Source: an uncultured Bacilli bacterium
GTDB lineage: Bacteria; Bacillota_I; Bacilli_A; RF39; UBA660
DNA length: 25,746 bases
Assembly: GCA_947600015.1 (NCBI GenBank)
Contig: CANQFX010000006.1
Span: 1 to 25,746, forward strand
Direction: 5' to 3'
Shown here: positions 8,241 through 16,369 of the stretch, one piece after another
Layout: each line of letters begins with the position of its first letter
How positions within the stretch are numbered: the stretch's first letter is position 1
Notes under the pieces: model-generated
What the model was told of the DNA's origin: nothing
What the model saw: the letters and a program-made list of their open reading frames with translations, nothing else
The model's database searches: none
Position numbers and translations under genes: made by a program

Positions 8241-9590
8241 ATGCTAAGTGACCGAATAAAAGATTTAAAAAAATATGGAAAATTTATTTTATTATTTATT
8301 TTTATATTTTGTTGTTTTACATTTATTTTGTGGGGAGTAAATTATGGAGATCCCATTGCGAATTATGGTTTTAGTTATGCGATTAGAAGGGGAGAAGTTC
8401 CTTATCTTCATTTTAATACGATTTCTACTCCATTGTTTGCTTTTTTTGGTACAATCGGGTTATTTATTTGGAACAACTATACAATGTTTTTACTACAACA
8501 AAGTCTTCTCGTTACTGTGATGTTTTATTTGTTAGAAAAACTGTATGGGCAAAAATGTTATTTATTATTAGCTGTATCATTAATATTATTTGGGGCACAA
8601 ACATTCATGCCCACCTATAATTTCTTTTGTTTTTTTATGATGGTTGTCTTACTTTATTTAGAAGAAAAGTATACAAATAAAGATTATTTGATTGGAATAT
8701 TTATTGGGTTTGCCATTCTGTCAAAACATACTTTTGGAGGTTTGTTGCTATTACCAAGTATTATTTATTATTATAAAGATAAAAAGAAGTTATTAAAAAG
8801 GTTAATTGGTATGTGCATTCCTTGTCTTTTGTTTTTTATTTATTTACTATGGAATAAGGCTTTATACCGATTTATTGATTTATGTTTTTTGGGATTATTT
8901 GATTTTTCTTCAAAAAATGGGAATATATTTACAAGTTATTTTTATGTTAGTATGGTTTGTTTAGGACTTTCTTGTTATCTTTTTTGGAAAAATAAAAAGG
9001 ATATTAAATATTTATATCTCTTACTTACTTTTAGTGTTGTAATTCCATTATTTGATTTGAGTCATTTTTCTCTTTATTTTTTAAGTGTCTTAATGATGTT
9101 ATTGCCATATGTGCATATTAAAAATAGGTATACATATTCTTTTGTATTAATTGCTGTTACATTTTATTTATTTTCCAACTTAAGTATTGGGATGACTTAT
9201 CATCCAGTTTTTACAACAAAAAATAATCATTTTGAATATATCTTGAATTCTAAAAAAAGTTATCTACGAGGACTGAAAGAAATTGAATATATAAAATCTT
9301 TTAAAAATCCTCTTATTCTTAGTTATTCTAAAATGCAATATGATATTATCAATAATTATGATCTTGATTACTTTGATGTTTTCTTGTATGGAAATTTTGG
9401 TTATCATGGGGATATAAAAATGATAGACAAAATAAAACAAATGCATAATCAAATTATTATTGTGGATCGACAGGATTATACAAAGGTAACTGCGGATTCT
9501 CAATTTGATCGAATCATTGCAGAATATGCCATGAAAGTTAGTAAAAAAATCGACTCTAAATACGGATTGGATGTTTATTATAAAGAATAA
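8241..9590 (+). CDS. Tandem GT-C-like membrane protein 1 (DP subtype)
   Basis: First intact member of a five-gene paralogous array; 449 residues, about ten membrane helices and a soluble C-terminal domain of about 100 residues, presumably extracellular. After the first helix the loop reads GDPIANYGF (Asp37, Pro38), where the other subtype has Asp-Glu, then GEVPYLHFNTISTP. Further family marks are KDYLIGIFIGFAILSKHT, the central DLCFLGLFDF, IPLFDLSHF, and GNFGYHG at 384-390. Fold and topology suggest a GT-C transferase using polyprenyl-linked sugars. That is inference; no named family was confirmed. The start has AAAGGAGGT about nine bases upstream. If Asp37 is the catalytic acid the enzyme may work despite losing the Glu. 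Confidence 0.65.
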   Translation: MLSDRIKDLKKYGKFILLFIFIFCCFTFILWGVNYGDPIANYGFSYAIRRGEVPYLHFNTISTPLFAFFGTIGLFIWNNYTMFLLQQSLLVTVMFYLLEKLYGQKCYLLLAVSLILFGAQTFMPTYNFFCFFMMVVLLYLEEKYTNKDYLIGIFIGFAILSKHTFGGLLLLPSIIYYYKDKKKLLKRLIGMCIPCLLFFIYLLWNKALYRFIDLCFLGLFDFSSKNGNIFTSYFYVSMVCLGLSCYLFWKNKKDIKYLYLLLTFSVVIPLFDLSHFSLYFLSVLMMLLPYVHIKNRYTYSFVLIAVTFYLFSNLSIGMTYHPVFTTKNNHFEYILNSKKSYLRGLKEIEYIKSFKNPLILSYSKMQYDIINNYDLDYFDVFLYGNFGYHGDIKMIDKIKQMHNQIIIVDRQDYTKVTADSQFDRIIAEYAMKVSKKIDSKYGLDVYYKE

Positions 9591-9635
9591 TAAATATCCT
9601 AAAATAGAAATGTTATTTTTGAAAAGGGTGATTCT

Positions 9636-10991
9636 ATGAATAAAAAAATGAAAATGTTATTAAAATGTTTCGGAATCTTTATTTTCATTTTAGGTTGGAA
9701 TTTAATTGCTTCTCCTATGACTATTGATGAAGTATGGAATTATGGGTTTGCACATAATTTTTATGTTGGTTTAACTCCATATCAAGATTTTAATATGGTA
9801 ATTCCTCCTTTATTTCCTTTTCTTATGAGTTTGCCTTTTTATCTTTTTGGTTCTAACATGTTAATTTTTCATATAATTCATGCGCTTTTCATGACTATAA
9901 TGTTTTTCTTTCTTGATGAAATGATAGGGAAGAATAGTATTTATGTTTTATTTCTTTTATGTTTTCCTATTTCGATTCTTTTTCCAAGTTATAATCTATT
10001 TTTATTATTCTTATTTGTGTTAATCATCTATTTAGAGAAAAAGAATAAAAGTGATTATCTTATTGGATTTTTAATCGGGTGTATGATTTTAACAAAGCAC
10101 ACAGTAGGAATTTTCTTTTTATTACCAAGCCTCTTTTATTTGAAAGATAAAAAGAAAATAGGAAAAAGACTATTTACTTGTAGTGTTCCCATTATTATTT
10201 TTATTTTTTATTTAATTGGAACTAAAAGTATATCGCAATTTTTTGATTTATGTATCTTAGGTCTTTTTGATTTTGGAAAAGAAAATGGAAATTTCTTGAA
10301 TATTTATTCTTTTTTAAGTTTCATTTTATTTTTTGTAACTTGTTATTTTATATATAAAGATAGAAAAAATATCAATTGGATTTATTATTTGTGTTTTATG
10401 AGTTCTTTATTACCATTATTTGATTTATATCATTTTAATTTAGTTGTTGCTGCCTTTTTAATAATAATTTTTGTAGAAAAAAATAGAGCAATCGTACAAA
10501 ATAAAATAAACATTCATTTTCTTGTTTTTCTTTCTCTTTTCTGTCTTTTTATTTCTTCTGTTGGAGAGAAAAGGGAAAACAAAGTGATATATCCGAATTC
10601 CTTCAATCATTTTGAATATCGTTTTTTATCTTATTCTTATGTAAAAAAAATGAATGCTGTAAATCAGGCTATCAATCAATATGAAAAGGAAGGCAAAAAA
10701 GTTATTATTTTGGGGAGCAATAGTTATTATTTCCGTTTAGTTCGCGATGAAAAAATTTCTTATATTGATTTAATTAATCAAGGAAATTGGGGGTATCATG
10801 GAAATAAAAAATTACTTCAAGAAATAAAAAACAAAGTAGGTTATATATTCTTTATTGATATGAAGGAAATTATAACGGATACGGGTACTTTTGGTAAACG
10901 ACAAACGGATCAGAGTGCTCTTTATTATATTATGAAGCATGGGAAAAAAATTGATTGTGTGAAAGATTATAACATCTATATACTAGAATAG
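9636..10991 (+). CDS. Tandem GT-C-like membrane protein 2 (DE subtype)
   Basis: 451 residues with the family layout. The first outward loop holds Asp31-Glu32 (IDEVWNYGF), then PYQDFNMVIPPLFPF and SLPFYLFGSN, a layout like the acidic catalytic loop of GT-C enzymes. TKHTVG (a relative of the TKQTxG seen in similar proteins), DLCILGLFDFG, LPLFDLYHF and GNWGYHG (383-389) follow. Residues 117-214 are encoded by a 296-bp stretch identical to one in the fifth paralogue, and a 73-bp stretch encoding FNMVIPPLFPFLMSLPFYLF is also identical. AAAGGGTGAT is the ribosome binding site. The stop overlaps the upstream edge of the next gene's binding site, so the genes are probably one transcript. Substrate unknown. 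Confidence 0.68.
   Translation: MNKKMKMLLKCFGIFIFILGWNLIASPMTIDEVWNYGFAHNFYVGLTPYQDFNMVIPPLFPFLMSLPFYLFGSNMLIFHIIHALFMTIMFFFLDEMIGKNSIYVLFLLCFPISILFPSYNLFLLFLFVLIIYLEKKNKSDYLIGFLIGCMILTKHTVGIFFLLPSLFYLKDKKKIGKRLFTCSVPIIIFIFYLIGTKSISQFFDLCILGLFDFGKENGNFLNIYSFLSFILFFVTCYFIYKDRKNINWIYYLCFMSSLLPLFDLYHFNLVVAAFLIIIFVEKNRAIVQNKINIHFLVFLSLFCLFISSVGEKRENKVIYPNSFNHFEYRFLSYSYVKKMNAVNQAINQYEKEGKKVIILGSNSYYFRLVRDEKISYIDLINQGNWGYHGNKKLLQEIKNKVGYIFFIDMKEIITDTGTFGKRQTDQSALYYIMKHGKKIDCVKDYNIYILE
9784..9856 (+). repeat. 73-bp perfect direct repeat, copy 1
   Basis: Identical to 13852-13924 (offset 4068), encoding the KDFNMV/QDFNMV...SLPFYLFGS loop and helix of the DE-subtype paralogues. It is bounded by mismatches at both ends. 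Confidence 0.92.
9984..10279 (+). repeat. 296-bp perfect direct repeat, copy 1
   Basis: Identical base for base to 14052-14347, again at offset 4068. Both copies are in the same reading frame of paralogous genes (residues 117-214 here, 118-215 there). Synonymous sites are also identical, unlike the flanking sequence, which is clearly diverged. Best explained by recent gene conversion. Confidence 0.95.
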
Positions 10992-11005
10992 TGGAGGTAT
11001 ATTTT

Positions 11006-12358
11006 ATGAAAAAGACGATAAAGCAAAATTGGTGGTATATCATTGTTTTTATCATAATTTTTATTATGCTAAATTTTCTGGGTTTTCGTCATAATTATAA
11101 TGATCCTATGAATAATTATGGATTTGCCTATGCGATTGCAAGAGGAGAAATTCCGTATTTGGATTTTAATACTGTATCTACTCCATTATTTGCTTTCTAT
11201 ACTTCGTTAGGTTTGCATTTATTTAATAATTATGTGATGTTTTTATTAGAACAGTCATTGTTAGTAACCATTACTTTTTATTTTTTATACCAATTATTTG
11301 GCAAAAAATCATTCCTTATGTTATTAGTCACAACTTTCTTTTTTTACGTGAATATTATAGCTACCTATAATTATATGTGCTTTTTTATGTTGATTTTATT
11401 AATATATTTAGAAAATAAATATCCAAATAAAGATTATTTCATTGGATTTTGTATTGGACTTGCATTGCTTTCAAAGCAAACTGTAGGTTTTTTTGCAATG
11501 ATTCCAACGCTTCTTTTTTACTATAAAAACATTTATAAACTAGGAAAGAGATTAATTGGTTTTAGTATACCATGTATTCTATTTTTCATTTACTTGTTGA
11601 TGAATCATTGTTTTTATCAATTTATGGATTTGTGTGTCTTTGGATTGTTTGATTTTTTGACAAATAATGGAATTGGGGCAGGACAACTAGAATATCGTTG
11701 GTTAATATTTACTATCATTTGTTTTATCATTATGATTGCTATGTTAATCAAACATAAGAGAGATATCAATATTTATTATTTACTATGTGGTGTTTTATTT
11801 GCTATTCCTATATGTGATTATTGTCATTGTGCTATGTTTTTTAATTGTTTTGTGATTATGTTTCTTCCTTATATTCATTTCGTGGATGAAAAATGGATTG
11901 CAAGTTTTTCTTATATTTTTTCTGTTATTGCTAGTATCATTTTATTTATCGTAGTGAATCATCTTTTCACCTTTACATTTACTTCAAAATTGCATCATTT
12001 AAACTATAATATCCATGGCGAAAAAGACTATTATAGAGATTTGCAATACAACCAGTTTTTAAATCAATATCCTGATGTTATTGTAGTTGGATATTTTTCA
12101 ATGAAATATGATATAATGAACAATAGGGATATTACCTATTTTGATGTACCTTTCCATGGTAATTTTGGATATCATGGTAACCAAAAAATGATCCAACGAA
12201 TAGAAAAAATGCATAATCAGACGTTTGCTATTTCTAAAGAAGATTGTCAGGTGAAAGATAAATTTGATCAATTTGCCAAGGAAATTGCGGATTATATTAT
12301 TAAAAATAGTGAAAAAATAGATTCAAAATATGAATTTGATATTTATTATAAAAAATAA
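11006..12358 (+). CDS. Tandem GT-C-like membrane protein 3 (DP subtype)
   Basis: 450 residues from ATG 11006, chosen because GGAGG at 10993-10997 lies eight bases upstream; a GTG at 10991 would overlap that site and the previous stop. The first loop reads NDPMNNYGF (Asp33, Pro34) and GEIPYLDFNTVSTP, so it groups with the first paralogue. The central motif is DLCVFGLFDF, the later one IPICDYCHC (Cys replaces Phe at two places), and the C-terminal motif GNFGYHG lies at 385-391, ending DIYYKK. It is unusually rich in Cys. About ten membrane helices and a C-terminal soluble domain. A sugar transferase role is inferred from fold-level resemblance only. Confidence 0.65.
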   Translation: MKKTIKQNWWYIIVFIIIFIMLNFLGFRHNYNDPMNNYGFAYAIARGEIPYLDFNTVSTPLFAFYTSLGLHLFNNYVMFLLEQSLLVTITFYFLYQLFGKKSFLMLLVTTFFFYVNIIATYNYMCFFMLILLIYLENKYPNKDYFIGFCIGLALLSKQTVGFFAMIPTLLFYYKNIYKLGKRLIGFSIPCILFFIYLLMNHCFYQFMDLCVFGLFDFLTNNGIGAGQLEYRWLIFTIICFIIMIAMLIKHKRDINIYYLLCGVLFAIPICDYCHCAMFFNCFVIMFLPYIHFVDEKWIASFSYIFSVIASIILFIVVNHLFTFTFTSKLHHLNYNIHGEKDYYRDLQYNQFLNQYPDVIVVGYFSMKYDIMNNRDITYFDVPFHGNFGYHGNQKMIQRIEKMHNQTFAISKEDCQVKDKFDQFAKEIADYIIKNSEKIDSKYEFDIYYKK

Positions 12359-12374
12359 AACAAAGAGGTAAAAT

Positions 12375-13688
12375 ATGAAAAAATGGTTAAAATATATTAT
12401 TTTATTTATTTTTGCATTAGTATATATTAATATTATTCCCTTTGATTTAGATGAAATTTGGAATTATGGATTTGCCCATAGTATATATCAAGGATTCATA
12501 CCTTATAAAGATTTTAACATGGTAGTGACTCCATTTTTTCCATTTTTATTTTCTCTTCCTTTTCATCTTTTTGGTTCTAATATGATTATAATGAATATAG
12601 AACAATCTCTTTTGATATGTGGTACTTATTATTTATTAGAAAAATTATTAAAAGATAAAGCCAATATTATTTTAATATTCTTGTTTATTAATTTTGATTT
12701 GTTATATGCAAGTTACAATTATTTTATCTTTTTTCTACTCCTACTACTTTTATTCTTAGAACAAGAAAATAAAAATGATTATTTCGTTGGATTGATTATA
12801 GGACTTGCTATATTGACGAAACAAAGTATCGGGCTTTGTTTCGCACTACCATCTTTGTATTATTTATTTAAAAAAGATAAGAAAAAAGTAGTAAAAAGAA
12901 TTATGGGAATCAGTATTCCGCTTATTATCTTTGAAGTATATTTAATCGTTTCTAATAGTTATGTGCAATTTTTTGATTTATGTATTTTAGGTATGTTTGA
13001 TTTTGGTAGAAAGAATTATGTTGGAAATCTTTTTGTACTTTTATTGGTTGTTTTATCTATATTTTTTGTGTTATCTTTGATTAAGAAAAATTGTCATGAT
13101 ATTAAAAATTATTATATTTTATCTTTTTTATCTATCGTAATTCCTATGTTTGATAGTTTTCATATTAAATTTTTCTTGCTTGCTTGTTTGATACTTTTCG
13201 TTGATAAAATCAAAATTGAAAAATTAAATTTGAAGTTAATTGCTTATACAAGTATATTTGGAATTATATTACTTACCTTTTTTAAGGAAGTAGAAAGAGA
13301 TTTTATTTATCCTAACCCAATTTCTCATTTTGAATATCGCTATATTTCTAAAAAACATATCCAAGAAACGCAACAAGTAAGTGCGGTTTTAAAAAAATAT
13401 AAAAAGCAAAAGTGTTTTTATTTATTTGAGCAAAGTTATTATTATAAAATTATCAATGATGAAAAGATTGGTTATTTTGATTTAATCAATACAGGAAATT
13501 GGGGATATCATGGCTCGGTTAAACTAAAAAATGCGCTAGAAGAAAATAAAGATGCCATTTTTGTCATTAATAGAAATTCTTATATAGAAAATAAACAGCC
13601 AGATAAAGTAGCATTAAAGTTTGTATTAAAACATGGTGCAAAAATAAACGAAGTTCAAGGATTTGAATTTTATAAGATAAAAAATTAG
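12375..13688 (+). CDS. Tandem GT-C-like membrane protein 4 (DE subtype)
   Basis: 437 residues, the shortest of the five. The first loop reads LDEIWNYGFAH (Asp26, Glu27), followed by PYKDFNMVVTPFFPF and FHLFGSN. It has TKQSIG, DLCILGMFDFG, IPMFDSFHI and GNWGYHG (374-380). Bases 12483-12517 are identical to part of the next gene, another sign of exchange within the array. AAAGAGGT lies upstream of the ATG, and the gene follows its neighbour by 16 bases. Ten or so membrane helices and a soluble C-terminus. The role is inferred as in its paralogues. Confidence 0.67.
   Translation: MKKWLKYIILFIFALVYINIIPFDLDEIWNYGFAHSIYQGFIPYKDFNMVVTPFFPFLFSLPFHLFGSNMIIMNIEQSLLICGTYYLLEKLLKDKANIILIFLFINFDLLYASYNYFIFFLLLLLLFLEQENKNDYFVGLIIGLAILTKQSIGLCFALPSLYYLFKKDKKKVVKRIMGISIPLIIFEVYLIVSNSYVQFFDLCILGMFDFGRKNYVGNLFVLLLVVLSIFFVLSLIKKNCHDIKNYYILSFLSIVIPMFDSFHIKFFLLACLILFVDKIKIEKLNLKLIAYTSIFGIILLTFFKEVERDFIYPNPISHFEYRYISKKHIQETQQVSAVLKKYKKQKCFYLFEQSYYYKIINDEKIGYFDLINTGNWGYHGSVKLKNALEENKDAIFVINRNSYIENKQPDKVALKFVLKHGAKINEVQGFEFYKIKN
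12483..12517 (+). repeat. 35-bp perfect direct repeat, copy 1
   Basis: Identical to 13827-13861 (offset 1344), encoding IYQGFIPYKDF just after the NYGFAH motif. Mismatches bound both ends. Confidence 0.88.
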
Positions 13689-13700
13689 GGAGGTGAGAAA

Positions 13701-15032
13701 TTGACAAGAAAAACAATATTGAAGGCAGGATTTTATCTGTGCTTATTTTGTCTTTTTTTACTTTATAATTTAGTTTTATTTCCAATTAATGGAGATGAGG
13801 TTGTTAATTATGGATTTGCTCATAACATATATCAAGGATTCATACCTTATAAAGATTTTAATATGGTAATTCCTCCTTTATTTCCTTTTCTTATGAGTTT
13901 GCCTTTTTATCTTTTTGGTTCTAATATATTAGTTTTTCATATAGAAGGAGCACTTTTATTAACCATTCTTTCTTATTTTTTAATTCAATTATTAGGAAAG
14001 AAAACAGTAATTGTTATGATGTTCTTATTTTTCTTTTTTAGAACAATTAACCCAAGTTATAATCTATTTTTATTATTCTTATTTGTGTTAATCATCTATT
14101 TAGAGAAAAAGAATAAAAGTGATTATCTTATTGGATTTTTAATCGGGTGTATGATTTTAACAAAGCACACAGTAGGAATTTTCTTTTTATTACCAAGCCT
14201 CTTTTATTTGAAAGATAAAAAGAAAATAGGAAAAAGACTATTTACTTGTAGTGTTCCCATTATTATTTTTATTTTTTATTTAATTGGAACTAAAAGTATA
14301 TCGCAATTTTTTGATTTATGTATCTTAGGTCTTTTTGATTTTGGAAATCATAATGGTAATCTTTTTAGTATTGGATTTATTCTTTTCTTCTTAGTTTTTT
14401 GTTACAATCTTTACTTAATTAAAAGAGATAAGAAGAATTTTCTTTATTATTATTCTCTTTCTTTTTGTAGTATGGTAATACCATTATTTGATTTTTACCA
14501 TTTCGGGTTTTATTTCATTGCTTTTATCATGGTTCTTTTAATCGATAGTTCTAAACAATTTTTAAATTTAAGGTATTTTTCATTTTTCTTCCTTATCTTT
14601 TTAATAGGAGACACTAGTATAGAACGGATAATTAGTAATGATATCTATCCTAATTCTTTAAAGCATTTTGAATATCGATACATTGAACAGAAGGTTTTGA
14701 ATAGAACAGAATTAATAAATTCTTTCATTAAAAAATATCAAAATAAAAATTTAATTATTCTAAGTCCTAATTCTTATTTTTACAAAATTGTCAATGATAT
14801 TAAAATCAATGAATTTGATTTGCTGAATTTAGGAAATCATGGTTATCAAGGAACAAAAAAGTTAAAAAATAAAATTTGTAGCATGAAAGGAAAAAAAGAA
14901 ACAATGATAATTATAGAAATTCCAAAAATGTATAAAGGAAATCAATTTAATCTCGAATTCGTTCGTTTTGTAATAGAACATAGTAAATTAATTGAAAAAA
15001 AGGAAAATATATATGTTTATACGTTGAAATAA
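13701..15032 (+). CDS. Tandem GT-C-like membrane protein 5 (DE subtype, mosaic)
   Basis: 443 residues from a TTG start, supported by GGGAGGTG at 13688-13695; no ATG fits better. The first loop reads GDEVVNYGF (Asp32, Glu33). The gene is a visible mosaic. Bases 13827-13861 match the fourth paralogue exactly, 13852-13924 and 14052-14347 match the second exactly, and the remainder is diverged from both. It has DLCILGLFDFG, IPLFDFYHF and GNHGYQG (378-384), the only member with Gln in place of His in that motif. It ends the array; 89 bases later ftsA starts from its own promoter. Function inferred as in the paralogues. Confidence 0.67.
   Translation: MTRKTILKAGFYLCLFCLFLLYNLVLFPINGDEVVNYGFAHNIYQGFIPYKDFNMVIPPLFPFLMSLPFYLFGSNILVFHIEGALLLTILSYFLIQLLGKKTVIVMMFLFFFFRTINPSYNLFLLFLFVLIIYLEKKNKSDYLIGFLIGCMILTKHTVGIFFLLPSLFYLKDKKKIGKRLFTCSVPIIIFIFYLIGTKSISQFFDLCILGLFDFGNHNGNLFSIGFILFFLVFCYNLYLIKRDKKNFLYYYSLSFCSMVIPLFDFYHFGFYFIAFIMVLLIDSSKQFLNLRYFSFFFLIFLIGDTSIERIISNDIYPNSLKHFEYRYIEQKVLNRTELINSFIKKYQNKNLIILSPNSYFYKIVNDIKINEFDLLNLGNHGYQGTKKLKNKICSMKGKKETMIIIEIPKMYKGNQFNLEFVRFVIEHSKLIEKKENIYVYTLK
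13827..13861 (+). repeat. 35-bp perfect direct repeat, copy 2
   Basis: Matches 12483-12517 in the fourth paralogue. It overlaps the 73-bp block by 10 bases, so the mosaic switches partner near 13852-13861. Confidence 0.88.
13852..13924 (+). repeat. 73-bp perfect direct repeat, copy 2
   Basis: Identical to 9784-9856. Confidence 0.92.
14052..14347 (+). repeat. 296-bp perfect direct repeat, copy 2
   Basis: Identical to 9984-10279. The 127 bases separating this block from the 73-bp block are diverged from the equivalent 127 bases of the other gene, although the spacing is the same. Confidence 0.95.
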
Positions 15033-15066
15033 TTACTTTAGATGATACCTGTTTTTACAAAAACCT

Positions 15067-15094
15067 TTTACATTTTTTTAATTTATAGTATAAT
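15067..15094 (+). promoter_or_regulatory. Promoter for ftsA-ftsZ
   Basis: TTTACA (15067-15072) and TATAAT (15089-15094) are 16 nt apart, with the ftsA binding site AGGAG about 14 nt downstream. This lets ftsAZ be transcribed independently of the upstream array. Confidence 0.75.
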
Positions 15095-15121
15095 GATATT
15101 TAAGAATAGGAGATGCTTTTG

Positions 15122-16357
15122 ATGAGTCAAGTTTATACTGGTATTGATTTAGGTACAAATTCGATTAAAATTGTTGTTGCTGAAAAACATCATGATGATT
15201 ATCATGTTTTAGCATCTGTTAGTGAAAAATCGAATGGTATTAAAAATGGTCAAATTGAAGATACGAAACTTGCGGTTTTATGTGTAAAAAAAGCAATCAA
15301 AAAAGCAAATGAAATGTTAGGTATCAAAATTACGAAAGTAATTGCTGCAGTTCCTCCTACTTCTTGTCATATGGATATTGTCGTGGGCGCAATTCAACTA
15401 AATCATGAAAAAATAACTGGAGAAGATGTAAGTCATGTGTTAGAAGATGCAATTCAAGGACAGATTCCTGAAGAGCAAGAACTAATTACGGCAGTTCCAA
15501 TTTCTTTTCGGGTTGATGAAAAAGAAAATATTATGGATCCTAAAGGAATGAATGGGGAAACATTAGAGACAAAAGTAGTAATTAGTACGTTAGCGAAAGA
15601 ACCACTTTATCGTATTTTAGAAGTGTTAAAGTTAAGTGGAGTAGAAGTAGTGGATTTGGCATTCACTTCAACCGGAGATTATTACGCCGTAAAAAGTAAA
15701 AAACTCGATAGTGTCGTAGGCGCTGTTATTAATATAGGAGAACATACAACCAATGTTTCTGTATTTAATAAAGGAATTCAAATTAAAAATGCATTGATTC
15801 CAGTTGGAAGTAATCATGTTGATAGAGATATCTCTTATATTTTTAAAGTAGATCATACGACAGCTAGGAATTTAAAAGAAAAGTTTGCGGTTAGTTTGAG
15901 TAGTTATGCAGATAATAATGATGTTTTTGATATCATTACAAAAAATAAAGAAGAAAAAGAGATTTCTCAAGTTGGGGTTTCTAAAGTAGTAGAAGCAAGA
16001 TTGAAAGAAATTTTAAAACTTGCGAAAAATGAAATAAAAAACTTAACAAAAAGGGAAATACGTTATATAATTATAACAGGTGGTCTAAGCGAGTTGGCAG
16101 GATTTCAATATTTAGTTGAAGAAGAATTTGGAATTCAAGCAAAGGTTTGTAATATCATGACGATAGGAATTAGACACAATCAGTATAGTAGTGCTTTGGG
16201 CGTTGTGAAATATTTTGATGATAAACTTTCTCTTCGTGGAAAAGAGTATCCAATGCTTTTGGAGGAAGATTACAATCGTCTACTCACAACAGGTCAGAAA
16301 ATAAATAATAATGAAAATATTATCAGTAAAGTATTTGGACATTTTTTTGATAATTAA
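15122..16357 (+). CDS. ftsA: Cell division protein FtsA
   Basis: FtsA is the actin-like ATPase that tethers FtsZ to the membrane and recruits later division proteins. Visible marks are the phosphate-1 loop GIDLGTNSIK (7-16), phosphate-2 NIGEHTT (204-210), the adenosine motif ITGGLSELAG (318-327), and a C-terminal amphipathic helix ENIISKVFGHFF that would act as the membrane anchor. The start is ATG 15122, because AGGAG (15108-15112) would overlap the alternative ATG at 15113. This gives 411 residues. FtsZ follows after 12 bases. Separation from divIB by the membrane-protein array is the odd feature. Confidence 0.95.
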   Translation: MSQVYTGIDLGTNSIKIVVAEKHHDDYHVLASVSEKSNGIKNGQIEDTKLAVLCVKKAIKKANEMLGIKITKVIAAVPPTSCHMDIVVGAIQLNHEKITGEDVSHVLEDAIQGQIPEEQELITAVPISFRVDEKENIMDPKGMNGETLETKVVISTLAKEPLYRILEVLKLSGVEVVDLAFTSTGDYYAVKSKKLDSVVGAVINIGEHTTNVSVFNKGIQIKNALIPVGSNHVDRDISYIFKVDHTTARNLKEKFAVSLSSYADNNDVFDIITKNKEEKEISQVGVSKVVEARLKEILKLAKNEIKNLTKREIRYIIITGGLSELAGFQYLVEEEFGIQAKVCNIMTIGIRHNQYSSALGVVKYFDDKLSLRGKEYPMLLEEDYNRLLTTGQKINNNENIISKVFGHFFDN

Positions 16358-16369
16358 GGAGGGCATGGT

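Noticed and set aside
10991..11005. GTG start for the third array paralogue
   Set aside because: It overlaps both the previous stop codon and the GGAGG that serves ATG 11006.
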